This document shows, piece after piece, positions 5,777 through 12,703 of a stretch of 14,486 nt of DNA. Each line of letters starts with the position of its first letter. The stretch's first letter is position 1. Under the pieces are notes generated by a model. The model saw nothing but the letters and a program-made list of their open reading frames with translations. It ran no database searches and was not told the DNA's origin. Origin of the DNA: Dactylosporangium aurantiacum (lineage in GTDB: Bacteria > Actinomycetota > Actinomycetes > Mycobacteriales > Micromonosporaceae); NCBI RefSeq assembly GCF_000716715.1, contig NZ_JNYJ01000090.1, forward strand, positions 1-14,486. The letters run 5' to 3'. The translations under genes and the position numbers were made by a program.

Positions 5777-6907
5777 TCAGACCTGCAGCGCGGCCGCCGC
5801 CGACTCCTGCCCGGGCAGGACCACGAGCTCCTCGGGGCGCACGGTGCGGGCCAGGTGCCCGGTGTCGAACCGGACCTCGTACCGCACCGGCGGCCCGGCG
5901 GCGCCCCACCCGGCGCCGACGATCGTGCCCGCCGCCGCCGACCCCGCCAGCCGCACCCTGGTCCCCGGCGCGTGCCCGTCTTCGGCGACGACGAGCAGCG
6001 CGTCGAGGACCTGCCCCGCTCCCCGCCAGGGTGCGCGGCGCACGTACGGCTCACCGTCCGCCCCCTCGACCGGCATCGTGAACGCCCGGCACACCAGCGT
6101 CAGCCGGTCCGCGTCGTGGCGGATCGCGGGACTCGCGTCGTCCTGCCCCGCCCGCACCGCGGCCTCGACCCGCCCCCACAGCCCGGCGACCCCGTCGTCG
6201 AGCACCAGCCGGGCGGCCCGGTCGACCTCCGCGCACTCGATGTCCACGGCGGTCTCCTCACCGAGCTCGGCGGTCCAGGCCAGGTCGAGCGCGGCCGGCA
6301 CCAGCCCCGGCGCCTCCCGCGCCACCACCAGGTACAGCATGGCGAGCAGGTCGTCGAGCCCGTCCCCGGCGTAGTAGAGCCCGCCGGCGCCCCGCCCCGC
6401 TGTGCCGTGGCCGCCGATGCCCTGCCCGGTCCTCTCGCGGCCGGCCCTCTCGCGGGCGGCTGTGTCCTGGCCGGCTGCCCCGCGGGCGGCTGTGTCCTGG
6501 CCGGTCGTCTCCCGGCCGGCTGGGAAGCGCTCCACCAGGTGCGCCGCCCGCCCACCGGCGAGCCGGGCCGCGCGGCGGGCGTCGCTGAGCTTCACCGCGG
6601 CGGGCCGCCGCTCCCGGGCGGCGAGGCTCCACCGGCCGGGCAGGCCCACCGGGTACACGGTCCGGCCGAGACTCGCCAGGCCCTCACCCGGCCCGACCCC
6701 GGCGCCGGCGAGCTGCCGCGCGGCGACGGAATACGCGACCCCCGCCTGCGCGGCGTGCGCCCTGATCGCCCTGCGCCGCTTCCTGTCCCGCCGCCCCCGT
6801 CCCTCGACCCCGCCCTGCGGTGCGGTGCCGGACTCCGCCGCGGTGTCGCTCAGCGGGCCGTCGCCCGGCGGTGGTGTGTCGCGGGGGATGTCCTCTTCGT
6901 CTGCCAT
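5777..6907 (-). CDS. Uncharacterised protein beside clpC: basic motif, repeats, C-terminal small-barrel-like segment
   Basis: 376 residues from ATG 6907, chosen because GGAGGT sits 6 nt upstream; an open frame continues further up but has no such signal. I do not recognise the whole protein. Visible parts: an acidic, Pro-rich N-terminus (1-30); a very basic stretch and a short helical motif RRAIRAHAAQAGVAYSVAAR (45-64), a pattern seen at the start of various actinobacterial proteins; an Ala/Arg-rich helical stretch to about 130; a 10-residue repeat GQDTAAR... (136-160); a helical middle (180-310); and GTRVRLAG...VRYEVRFDTGHLARTVRPEELVVL (315-364), which resembles a DUF1918/SH3-like small beta barrel. 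There is no signal peptide or membrane segment, so it is probably cytoplasmic. It ends 172 bp before clpC and shares a promoter-leader type with it, so a Clp adaptor, substrate or regulator is conceivable but unproven. Confidence 0.7.
   Translation of the reverse strand: MADEEDIPRDTPPPGDGPLSDTAAESGTAPQGGVEGRGRRDRKRRRAIRAHAAQAGVAYSVAARQLAGAGVGPGEGLASLGRTVYPVGLPGRWSLAARERRPAAVKLSDARRAARLAGGRAAHLVERFPAGRETTGQDTAARGAAGQDTAARERAGRERTGQGIGGHGTAGRGAGGLYYAGDGLDDLLAMLYLVVAREAPGLVPAALDLAWTAELGEETAVDIECAEVDRAARLVLDDGVAGLWGRVEAAVRAGQDDASPAIRHDADRLTLVCRAFTMPVEGADGEPYVRRAPWRGAGQVLDALLVVAEDGHAPGTRVRLAGSAAAGTIVGAGWGAAGPPVRYEVRFDTGHLARTVRPEELVVLPGQESAAAALQV
6451..6504. repeat. 24-bp exact direct repeat, period 30 bp
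   Basis: CGCGGGCGGCTGTGTCCTGG plus four further identical bases occurs at 6451-6474 and 6481-6504. It encodes the GQDTAAR units in the protein at 5777-6907. Flanking sequence (6420-6530) holds more degenerate copies. Confidence 0.9.
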
Positions 6908-6980
6908 CACGAGACCTCCGGCGTCGACCCACGCTCGCACCGATCGGACGGCGGACCTCCGCCGGGCAGCCTGCACCGCC

Positions 6981-7071
6981 GCGCTGAGTCGGAGCCTCTT
7001 GGCCCCGGGTCACGGCCGGCGTGGGCGGCCGCGTCGAGGCTCAGGCAGGCGCACTGCCCACCCTGACCATA
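6981..7071 (-). promoter_or_regulatory. Promoter and structured leader copy 2, upstream of the 5777-6907 gene
   Basis: Same plan as the clpC leader: -10 TATGGT at 7071-7066; after 7 bases a 5'-terminal stem-loop GGCAG-N5-CTGCC (7058-7044); GCCCACGCC at 7026-7018; then the identical 24-nt box at 7004-6981. GAGCCTC (7042-7036) is complementary to GAGGCTC within the box (6998-6992), so the box is paired in both copies but with shifted register. Downstream, CGGCGG-aggt-CCGCCG gives another small hairpin. The remaining sequence to the ATG holds only the ribosome-binding site. Confidence 0.6.
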
Positions 7072-7103
7072 CCGCCACCCCGCCCGCCGGTCCCGCCCCG
7101 AAC

Positions 7104-7121
7104 TGTTCGCCGACAGCGGAC
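7104..7121. promoter_or_regulatory. Candidate ClgR box
   Basis: TGTTCGCCGACAGCGGAC contains GTTCGC-N5-GCG and fits the Corynebacterium ClgR consensus WNNWCGCYNANRGCGWWS, as I remember it, at all but one position. Its centre is about 53 bp upstream of the predicted start site of leader copy 2, a usual place for an activator. A degenerate second copy (CGGCGACAGCG, 7143-7153) lies 35 bp away. ClgR activates clp genes in actinobacteria, so the position beside a clp locus is meaningful. No functional proof. Confidence 0.5.
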
Positions 7122-7170
7122 CGGTGCAACCCGCCGCCACGCCGGCGACAGCGGCCGTGAAGGCGTCGCG

Positions 7171-8712
7171 TCAGAGGGTGCTGAGGGAGCGGACCGCCAG
7201 GGCGGAGCCGACGAGCAGGACCAGGGCGGCGGTGCCGGTCGGCGCCAACCTCGTCAGCCGGGCGCTGAGCCACAGCCTGGCGGGCCACCGGTCGCGGACC
7301 TTGATGAGCAGCAGGCCGGCGGCGGTGAGGGTGGCGGCCATGCCGGCGCCGTACGCGAGCACCAGCAGCACCCCGAACCACGTCCTGCCGAGCGCGACGG
7401 CGCCGAGCAGCACGACCAGCGCCGACGGGCTCGGGACCAGGCCACCGGCGACGCCCATGCCGACCACCGCGAGCCGGCTCGGCCGCCCGCCCCCGTGCCC
7501 GTGATCATGTGCGTGGCCGTGCCCGTGGGCGTGGTGGTGCCCGTGGTCGTCGTGGGTGTGGTCGGCGGTGTGGTCGTGGTCGCCGTGCGGCCCGTGCGAA
7601 TGGCTGCCGGGCCCGTGCGGGTGCGGCCCGGGCGCATGGGCGTCGGGCCCGTGCGGGTGTGGCCCGTGCGCATGGGCGTCGGGTCCGTGCGGGTGCGGGG
7701 CGTGCGAGTGGCCGTGGGCGGTGGCGCCGCGGCGGGACAGCAGCATGCTGACGCCGATCGCGGCGACCAGCACCCCGCTCGTCACCCCCAGCCAGCCGAG
7801 CACCGTCTCCCCGGCCAGGCCCGCCGCGGTCGTCAGCAGCAGCCCCAGCAGCAGCACGCCGCCGGTGTGGGTGAGGGTGACGGTGGCGCCGACGGTGAGC
7901 GCGTCGCGGGGGCGGCCCTGCCGGCCGGCCAGGTACGCGGCCATGACCGTCTTGCCGTGGCCGGGCAGCGCGGCGTGCGCGGCGCCGAGGGTCAGGGCGA
8001 GCAGCACCGCGAGCAGCCCGACCCACGGGGTCAGCTCCCGCCGCGCGACCCAGCCGCGCAGCGTCAGCTCCGCCCGCCCCGCCCAGCCCGGCAGCACGGA
8101 AGGCACGACGGAAGGCGGCGCGGCAGGCGGGCCGGCGACCGGGCCGGCGGTGGTGGTGCTACCGCCGGGCGCGACCCGCAGCGTCGCCGTCCGCACCGAC
8201 GGCGGGGAGGTGAGCAGGTCGTCCGGGTAGGCGCGCAGCCCGTCGCTGCGCGAGGACGCCGGCAGCGGCGGGTCGACCAGGTGCACCCCGTCGGCGGTGG
8301 CGGTCAGCTCCCGCCAGCCGGTCCGGTCGGCGGCGAAGTCGTTCGCCACCTCGACGGTGGACGGCGCGGACAGGTCGGCGGGCGCCGACAGGTCGCATTC
8401 GAGGCGGCTGGTGCGCAGCCCCGCCGCGCCCTCGCCGTAGGTGAACGCCTCCCGGTCGACGGTCCAGCCGGCGGCGCGCCCGTGCACGGTCACGTGGAAG
8501 GCCGCGGCGACCGCGGTACACGACGGCTGGAACTGCACCGTGGGCAGCTCCGCGAGGTCCGCGACGTAGGCGACGGTGACCCGGTCGGGGTGCAGGGTCA
8601 GCGCGCCCAGCTGGTTGACGGAGAAGTTGCCGAGCGGGTGGGCGTGCGCGGCGCCGGGCCACAGCAGCGCGGCCGCGGCGACGGCGCAGAGCAGGAGCAG
8701 CACGCGGCGCAT
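7171..8712 (-). CDS. NicO/RcnA-type nickel/cobalt transporter with exported N-terminal domain and His-rich loop
   Basis: 513 residues from ATG 8712, which overlaps the TPR gene stop as TGATG (1 bp). A longer open frame reaches 8988 but only shadows the TPR gene. Residues 1-24 are a signal peptide (ends AAHAH). An extracytoplasmic domain of about 200 residues follows, opening HPLGNFSVNQ. The membrane part begins near 229, with the family motifs HAALPGHGKT (246-255) and TLTHTGG (279-285), then four to six helices. Between helices, residues 331-406 form a loop with 29 histidines in HPHG/HGH blocks, as in RcnA/NicO metal transporters. Likely role: movement of Ni2+/Co2+ across the membrane; import or export cannot be decided. 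It belongs to the DUF4331-TPR-transporter unit. Confidence 0.82.
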   Translation of the reverse strand: MRRVLLLLCAVAAAALLWPGAAHAHPLGNFSVNQLGALTLHPDRVTVAYVADLAELPTVQFQPSCTAVAAAFHVTVHGRAAGWTVDREAFTYGEGAAGLRTSRLECDLSAPADLSAPSTVEVANDFAADRTGWRELTATADGVHLVDPPLPASSRSDGLRAYPDDLLTSPPSVRTATLRVAPGGSTTTAGPVAGPPAAPPSVVPSVLPGWAGRAELTLRGWVARRELTPWVGLLAVLLALTLGAAHAALPGHGKTVMAAYLAGRQGRPRDALTVGATVTLTHTGGVLLLGLLLTTAAGLAGETVLGWLGVTSGVLVAAIGVSMLLSRRGATAHGHSHAPHPHGPDAHAHGPHPHGPDAHAPGPHPHGPGSHSHGPHGDHDHTADHTHDDHGHHHAHGHGHAHDHGHGGGRPSRLAVVGMGVAGGLVPSPSALVVLLGAVALGRTWFGVLLVLAYGAGMAATLTAAGLLLIKVRDRWPARLWLSARLTRLAPTGTAALVLLVGSALAVRSLSTL

Positions 8713-10007
8713 CAGGACTCCAGGGTGGCGAGGGTCCGCGCCGCTTCCGGCGCGTCGACGGGGGAGAACTTCGGGTTGAGCGCCAGGGCGAGGCGCAGCT
8801 GCAGCCGCGCGGTGTCCCGGTCGCCGGCGGCGTGGGCGACCATGCCGTAGTGGTACGCGAGGGTCGCGTCGACCTGGCCGAGGGCGTTGGCGCGGCGGGC
8901 GAACGGCAGCGCCGCGGCCGGGTCGCCGGCGGCCAGCAGCGCCCAGGCGGCCAGGTCGGCGACCTCGGCGAACTGGCGGCGGTCCCATTCGGCGACGGCG
9001 AGGCGGGCCGCGGTGGCGGCGTCGCCGGCGGCGAGGGCGAGCGCGGCCGCGCCGAGGTCGTCGGTGCCGCCGTTGGCGGTGAAGAGGCGGTGCGCGGCGC
9101 GCGCGAGGTCCAGCGACGGGGCGGGGTCCCGGCCGGCGACCCGCAGCAGGCGCGCCTGGTCCAGCAGCGCGTCGACGGTCGGGGTGCGCGCCACGACCCG
9201 GTCCAGGTCGGCGAGCGCCGCGGTCAGGTCACCGGCGGCGGTGTCGAGCTTCGCCTTCAGCTGCCACAGCCCGACGGTGCCGGGGTCGGCGGCCAGGCCG
9301 AGGGTCACGTGCCGGCCGGCGGTGGCGAGGTCGCCCGCCGCCCAGGCGAGGCTGCCGAGGTGCTGGTGGCAGAAGGCGACGTCGGCGGGTTCGGTCGCGC
9401 TGTCCAGGGCGAGCCGCATGAGCGCGGCCGCCTCGGTGCGTCTGCCGTGCTGTTCGAGGTCGTACGACCCGCGCGTGTACGACGCGAGCCCCGGCCGCAG
9501 GTCCAGCATCCGTTGCACGGCGGCGGTCGCGGCGTCGGGGTGGCCGAGCTGGGTCTCGGCGTCGGCGAGGACCCCGTACGCGGTGTCGGACCACGCGTTG
9601 ACGGCGAGGGCCTGCTCGGCGAGGGTCTTCGCGGCGGCGAAGTCGTGCCGGGCGTTGGCGAGGGCGCCGAGTCCGGTGAGCGCGGCGGCGTTGCCGTCGG
9701 GGCGCACCCGCAACGACTGCCGCAGCGCCCCTTCGGCCTTCGGGTAGTACGCCGGGTCGGCGCCGGCCCGGGCCTGCTCCAGGTAGGCCTCGCCGAGCGC
9801 CGCCCACGCCGTCCAGTCGCCGGGGACGGTGCGCAGCCGCTCCTGGTGCGCGGCGATCGTGACGGCCAGCCGGCTCGTCCCCTGTGGACGGTCGGCCGCG
9901 GCCGGCGCGGCGGTGGGTGCGCCGCCGGTAGGGCGGCCCGCCACGGCGCCGACGCCGAGCAGCAGCGCGGCTGCCAGTACCACACCCAGCACGATGCGGA
10001 TCCGCAT
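8712..10007 (-). CDS. TPR-repeat protein, membrane-anchored or exported
   Basis: 431 residues from ATG 10007, behind a near-perfect GGAGGAGGAG ribosome-binding site. Residues 1-23 are a signal or anchor helix (MRIRIVLGVVLAAALLLGVG). From about 45 to the end are successive helical pairs with TPR spacing: WTAWAALGEAYLEQA, AALTGLGALANARHDFAAA, DTAYGVLADAETQLGHPDAA, and near the end LAYHYGMVAHAAGDRDTARL. TPR arrays bind other proteins, so an envelope scaffold for the neighbouring DUF4331 protein or transporter is plausible. The stop overlaps the transporter start, suggesting coupled expression. No catalytic motif is visible. Confidence 0.85.
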   Translation of the reverse strand: MRIRIVLGVVLAAALLLGVGAVAGRPTGGAPTAAPAAADRPQGTSRLAVTIAAHQERLRTVPGDWTAWAALGEAYLEQARAGADPAYYPKAEGALRQSLRVRPDGNAAALTGLGALANARHDFAAAKTLAEQALAVNAWSDTAYGVLADAETQLGHPDAATAAVQRMLDLRPGLASYTRGSYDLEQHGRRTEAAALMRLALDSATEPADVAFCHQHLGSLAWAAGDLATAGRHVTLGLAADPGTVGLWQLKAKLDTAAGDLTAALADLDRVVARTPTVDALLDQARLLRVAGRDPAPSLDLARAAHRLFTANGGTDDLGAAALALAAGDAATAARLAVAEWDRRQFAEVADLAAWALLAAGDPAAALPFARRANALGQVDATLAYHYGMVAHAAGDRDTARLQLRLALALNPKFSPVDAPEAARTLATLES

Positions 10008-10030
10008 GACTCCTCCTCCTTCGTGGGACC

Positions 10031-10057
10031 GGGGCGCGTCCACCGTGGACGCGCCCC
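10031..10057. terminator. 13-bp-arm inverted repeat between the DUF4331 and TPR genes
   Basis: GGGGCGCGTCCAC and its exact reverse complement are separated by a single C, in the 60-bp gap between the two genes. There is no T-tract. It could be a partial terminator or an mRNA-stabilising hairpin that sets the ratio of DUF4331 to downstream genes. Confidence 0.65.
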
Positions 10058-10067
10058 GCGCTGCGGA

Positions 10068-11711
10068 TCAGGGCTGGGTCATCCCGCGGCGGCGCCGCCA
10101 CCAGCCGACGAAGAGCAGGGTGCCCAGGCCGGCCGCGATCGCCGAGGTGCCGACCGCGACGGCCGTCATGCCGGTGCCGGACTCGAACGCCGACGGTGTC
10201 GTGGCGGGCTGGGCCGCGGCGGGCGACGCCGACGGGCCGGCGCCGCTGCCGCCGCCGGTGCCACCCGCGCCGGCGCCGGTGCCGCCGCCCTTGTTCACCG
10301 ACGCGCTGTTGGGCAGCGCCAGGTACGGGAACTCGGCGCCGAACGCGTTGTCGTTCGCGTCGACCTTGTCGCCGGTGGCGAGGGCGTCGACGAGCTTGCC
10401 GGTCTGCGCGGCGCCCTCGACGGCCTGCACGGCGATGTCGACGACGTCGTCGGTGAGCCGCCGGCCGTTCGGGAAGCCCTGCAGGTCACCGGCGAGGACA
10501 CCGAGCCGGTTCGGCTGCGCGGTGACCGGCACCCCCAGGTTGAGCCGCAGCATCTCCGCCGGCCGGAAGTCGGCCGCGACGACGTCGGCGTTGTTGAGCT
10601 GGGAGTTGAGGTCGGCCTTGATCGGCCCGCCGGCCTTCGTGGTGATGCCGGTCAGGAAGATCTCGACCAGGTCGTTGCGGGGTGCCGCGGGCGCCGGCAC
10701 CTTGTACACGCTCTCGATGAGCTTCGGCAGCTCCGGGTCGGTGACCCGGGCGACGACGGCGGGGATGCCGGCGTCCTTGTCGGGGCTGATCGAGTTGAAC
10801 GCGTCCTTCAGCGACGCCGGGACGACGACCTCGTTGACGAGCGGGTTGCCCAGGCGCGACACCTGGACCCTCTCGCCGGCGACCGGGCCGGCCTGCCCGG
10901 TGACGCGGGTCTTCGCGCGTTCCGTCGTGGTCCACACCCCGATGACCGGGTTGCGTTTCGCGTCGCCCTTGAGCGCCACGTCGGAGAACGGCACCTGCAG
11001 CGCGATCGTGTTGACGTTGTACCCGGCGAGGGTGTCCTGCCCGACCTCGCTCAGGTCACCGCCGTACAGCAGGTCGAACACCCGCAGGTCCAGGAAGAAC
11101 GGGTCGTCGGCCTGACCGGCGTAGACGTTCCAGCCGCCGGGGAGCCGCTTGTTGGCGTCGCCGCGCAGCTTCGCGTAGTCGGGCATGGTGGCCTTGCCGA
11201 CCCGCGACGGGGCGACCGGCGCGCCGGTGATCCTGGTCTTGAACGGCTCGCCGTGGAACGACGACTCCAGCGTGTACGTCTGGCGGAACAGCAGGTTCTC
11301 GTCGTCGAGCGAGGTGACGGGGCCGTTGGCGTACAGGAACGTGTCGCCGCCGCGGCGGTCGACGTTCTGGAACGTCCAGCGGAACACCGCGTCGGCCTTC
11401 GCGTCGCCGTCGCTGTCGACGTTGATGGTGTAGACGGCGTCGGTGGCGAACGGGTAGAAGTTCGGGCCGCCGTTCGGCTCGGAGAACGGCTGCCAGTTGG
11501 CGATGAACGTGACGTAGCCGGCCCGCTCGGGGCTGACGAACGCGTAGAGGTCGGTGTTGTCGACCGCCGGGTCGGCGGCGACCAGCGGCGCCTCCCGGTG
11601 GCTCGACGCCGACGAGGTGCCGGGCCCGAGGCCGGCGAACGCCACACCGGCCGCCACGAGGGTGGCGGCGGTGGCACGCCACCGGCGACCTGCCCGCGTT
11701 GGAGTGGTCAT
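10068..11711 (-). CDS. DUF4331 family exported protein with C-terminal membrane anchor
   Basis: 547 residues from ATG 11711 (GGAGG 9-10 nt upstream). An Arg-containing signal peptide (about 1-36) ends before SSHREAPLVAADPAVDNTDLYAF, the signature opening of DUF4331 proteins. The family body runs to about 465, with NWQPFSEPNGGPNFYPF, DDPFFLDLRVFDLL and a closing FPYLALPN. A Gly/Ala/Ser/Pro linker (about 470-512) then leads to one membrane helix (516-538) and an RRRR stop-transfer. The protein should therefore be displayed on the cell surface, tethered at the C-terminus. DUF4331 function is not established; it is often found with TPR and metal-transport genes, as here. It is the first gene of the unit, and its ribosome-binding site lies in a predicted hairpin. 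Confidence 0.88.
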   Translation of the reverse strand: MTTPTRAGRRWRATAATLVAAGVAFAGLGPGTSSASSHREAPLVAADPAVDNTDLYAFVSPERAGYVTFIANWQPFSEPNGGPNFYPFATDAVYTINVDSDGDAKADAVFRWTFQNVDRRGGDTFLYANGPVTSLDDENLLFRQTYTLESSFHGEPFKTRITGAPVAPSRVGKATMPDYAKLRGDANKRLPGGWNVYAGQADDPFFLDLRVFDLLYGGDLSEVGQDTLAGYNVNTIALQVPFSDVALKGDAKRNPVIGVWTTTERAKTRVTGQAGPVAGERVQVSRLGNPLVNEVVVPASLKDAFNSISPDKDAGIPAVVARVTDPELPKLIESVYKVPAPAAPRNDLVEIFLTGITTKAGGPIKADLNSQLNNADVVAADFRPAEMLRLNLGVPVTAQPNRLGVLAGDLQGFPNGRRLTDDVVDIAVQAVEGAAQTGKLVDALATGDKVDANDNAFGAEFPYLALPNSASVNKGGGTGAGAGGTGGGSGAGPSASPAAAQPATTPSAFESGTGMTAVAVGTSAIAAGLGTLLFVGWWRRRRGMTQP

Positions 11712-11718
11712 GAGGGTG

Positions 11719-11768
11719 GTCCTCCCGCGTCTGGAGCGGTCCTGTGGTGGACCGCCGCACGGGAGGAC
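11719..11768 (-). promoter_or_regulatory. Nested leader hairpin covering the DUF4331 ribosome-binding site
   Basis: On the minus strand GTCCTCCCG (11768-11760) pairs with CGGGAGGAC (11727-11719). Inside, GCGGTCC (11755-11749) pairs with GGACCGC (11742-11736) around the loop ACCACA. All pairs are perfect. The right outer arm contains the GGAGG that serves the ATG at 11711, so folding would hide it. Confidence 0.6.
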
Positions 11769-11788
11769 TTCGCGGGCGCCGCGGCGGC

Positions 11789-11826
11789 GGATGGGTCGCT
11801 GTCGGTTTGCTGTCAGCCACCCATCC
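11789..11826. terminator. Large inverted repeat, likely terminator of the DUF574 gene
   Basis: Arms of 13 bp (11789-11801 and 11814-11826, 12 of 13 pairs) around a 12-nt centre. It lies 73 bp past the stop of the methyltransferase gene and upstream of the DUF4331 leader. No T-run, as usual in actinomycetes. An operator for the DUF4331 unit is the alternative. Confidence 0.55.
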
Positions 11827-11832
11827 GCGGTC

Positions 11833-11887
11833 CCGCCGGCTCCGAAGCGCAGCCCCGCCGGCTCACGGAACGCGGCTCCGCCGGCTC
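11833..11887. repeat. Three degenerate 22-23-bp direct repeats after the DUF574 gene
   Basis: CCGCCGGCTC recurs at 11833-11842, 11855-11864 and 11878-11887, with partly conserved CGGAACG/CGAAGCG sequence after each. It sits in the gap 11712-11898, which otherwise holds only the two hairpins and the DUF4331 ribosome-binding site. I see no gene there. Confidence 0.75.
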
Positions 11888-11898
11888 CGGAACGGCGC

Positions 11899-12672
11899 TC
11901 AGCCGGCGGGTTTGACCCCGACGCCGCCGTAACCGTGCGACACCTGCGCGTCGCCGTCGTCGGGGCGCCAGTCGCCGAGCCACACCAGGCCCGGGTCGAG
12001 CAACTCGTAGCCGTCGAACAGCCGCAGGATGTCCGCCCTCGTCCGCGGGACGATCGGGGCGCTGGACTGCCGGTACACCTGCTGGCCCTGCTGCGCGGGC
12101 GCGTCGGGCACACCGTCGCGCGTCAGGTGCGACACCACCAGGTGACTGCCGGGGACGGTCGCGTCGCGCAGCCGGGCGATGAGGCCGGCGGGGTCCGCCT
12201 CGTCGGGCACGAAGTGCAGGATCGACACCATGAGGATCGCGACCGGCTCGCCGAAGTCGAGGTGCCCGGCGACGTCCGGGTCGCACAGCAGCGCCTCCGG
12301 CTCGCGCAGGTCGGCCAGGGCCACCGACACCCGGTCCAGACCGTCCACAAGGGACCGCGCCTGGGCGACCGCGACGGGGTCGTTGTCGACGTAGACGACC
12401 CGGCCGTCGGCGATGTCGTGGACGTTGCCCTGCGTCGGCAGGCCGGTGCCGATGTCGAGGAACTGCCGCACGCCCGCCTGCGCCAGGTGCCGCACCGCCC
12501 GCTGCAGGAACCGCCGGTTGGTCCTGGCCGCGGCCGGCGTGTCGGGGAAGATGGCCAGGATCCGCTCCGCCGCCTCCCGGTCGACGGCGAAGTTGTGATA
12601 CCCGCCGAGGTAGTAGTCGTACATGCGGGCCACGTTGGGGATGCTCGTGTCGACGTCACCGAGACCGGTCAT
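11899..12672 (-). CDS. DUF574-family S-adenosyl methyltransferase
   Basis: 257 residues from ATG 12672. An upstream ATG (12678) is in frame, but at 12672 the start lies 6 bp after TAAGGT, which can act as -10 for a leaderless transcript or supply AAGG as a ribosome-binding site. Family marks: NVARMYDYYLGGYHNFAVDR (13-32), RTNRRFLQRAVR (50-61), SAM motif I FLDIGTGLPTQGNVH (71-85), acidic VDND (95-98), and a C-terminal LLDPGLVWLGDWRP. This is the Rossmann-fold S-adenosyl methyltransferase group (PF04672), abundant in streptomycete-type genomes; substrates are unknown. It is transcribed away from the HEAT-repeat gene. Confidence 0.92.
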   Translation of the reverse strand: MTGLGDVDTSIPNVARMYDYYLGGYHNFAVDREAAERILAIFPDTPAAARTNRRFLQRAVRHLAQAGVRQFLDIGTGLPTQGNVHDIADGRVVYVDNDPVAVAQARSLVDGLDRVSVALADLREPEALLCDPDVAGHLDFGEPVAILMVSILHFVPDEADPAGLIARLRDATVPGSHLVVSHLTRDGVPDAPAQQGQQVYRQSSAPIVPRTRADILRLFDGYELLDPGLVWLGDWRPDDGDAQVSHGYGGVGVKPAG

Positions 12673-12703
12673 CCGCATACCTTAATGGGGTACGTTGCGG
12701 CGC
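12673..12703. promoter_or_regulatory. 31-bp divergent promoter, both genes apparently leaderless
   Basis: Minus strand: TAAGGT (12684-12679), 6 bases, then ATG 12672. Plus strand: TACGTT (12691-12696), 7 bases, then ATG 12704. Both fit the TANNNT-N6/7-start pattern of actinobacterial leaderless genes. The two -10 boxes are only 6 bp apart, so simultaneous firing seems unlikely. Confidence 0.6.

Noticed and set aside
6908..7170. tRNA or known riboswitch
   Set aside because: No cloverleaf or known riboswitch core could be recognised by eye in this or the other intergenic gaps.
8832..11915. 1027-residue plus-strand open frame
   Set aside because: It is antisense to the TPR and DUF4331 genes, which have clear homology and start signals; composition is that of a shadow frame.
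12673..12678. ATG 12678 as the DUF574 start
   Set aside because: It immediately follows the AAGGT and leaves no spacing for ribosome binding; ATG 12672 has correct spacing to both the -10 and AAGG.
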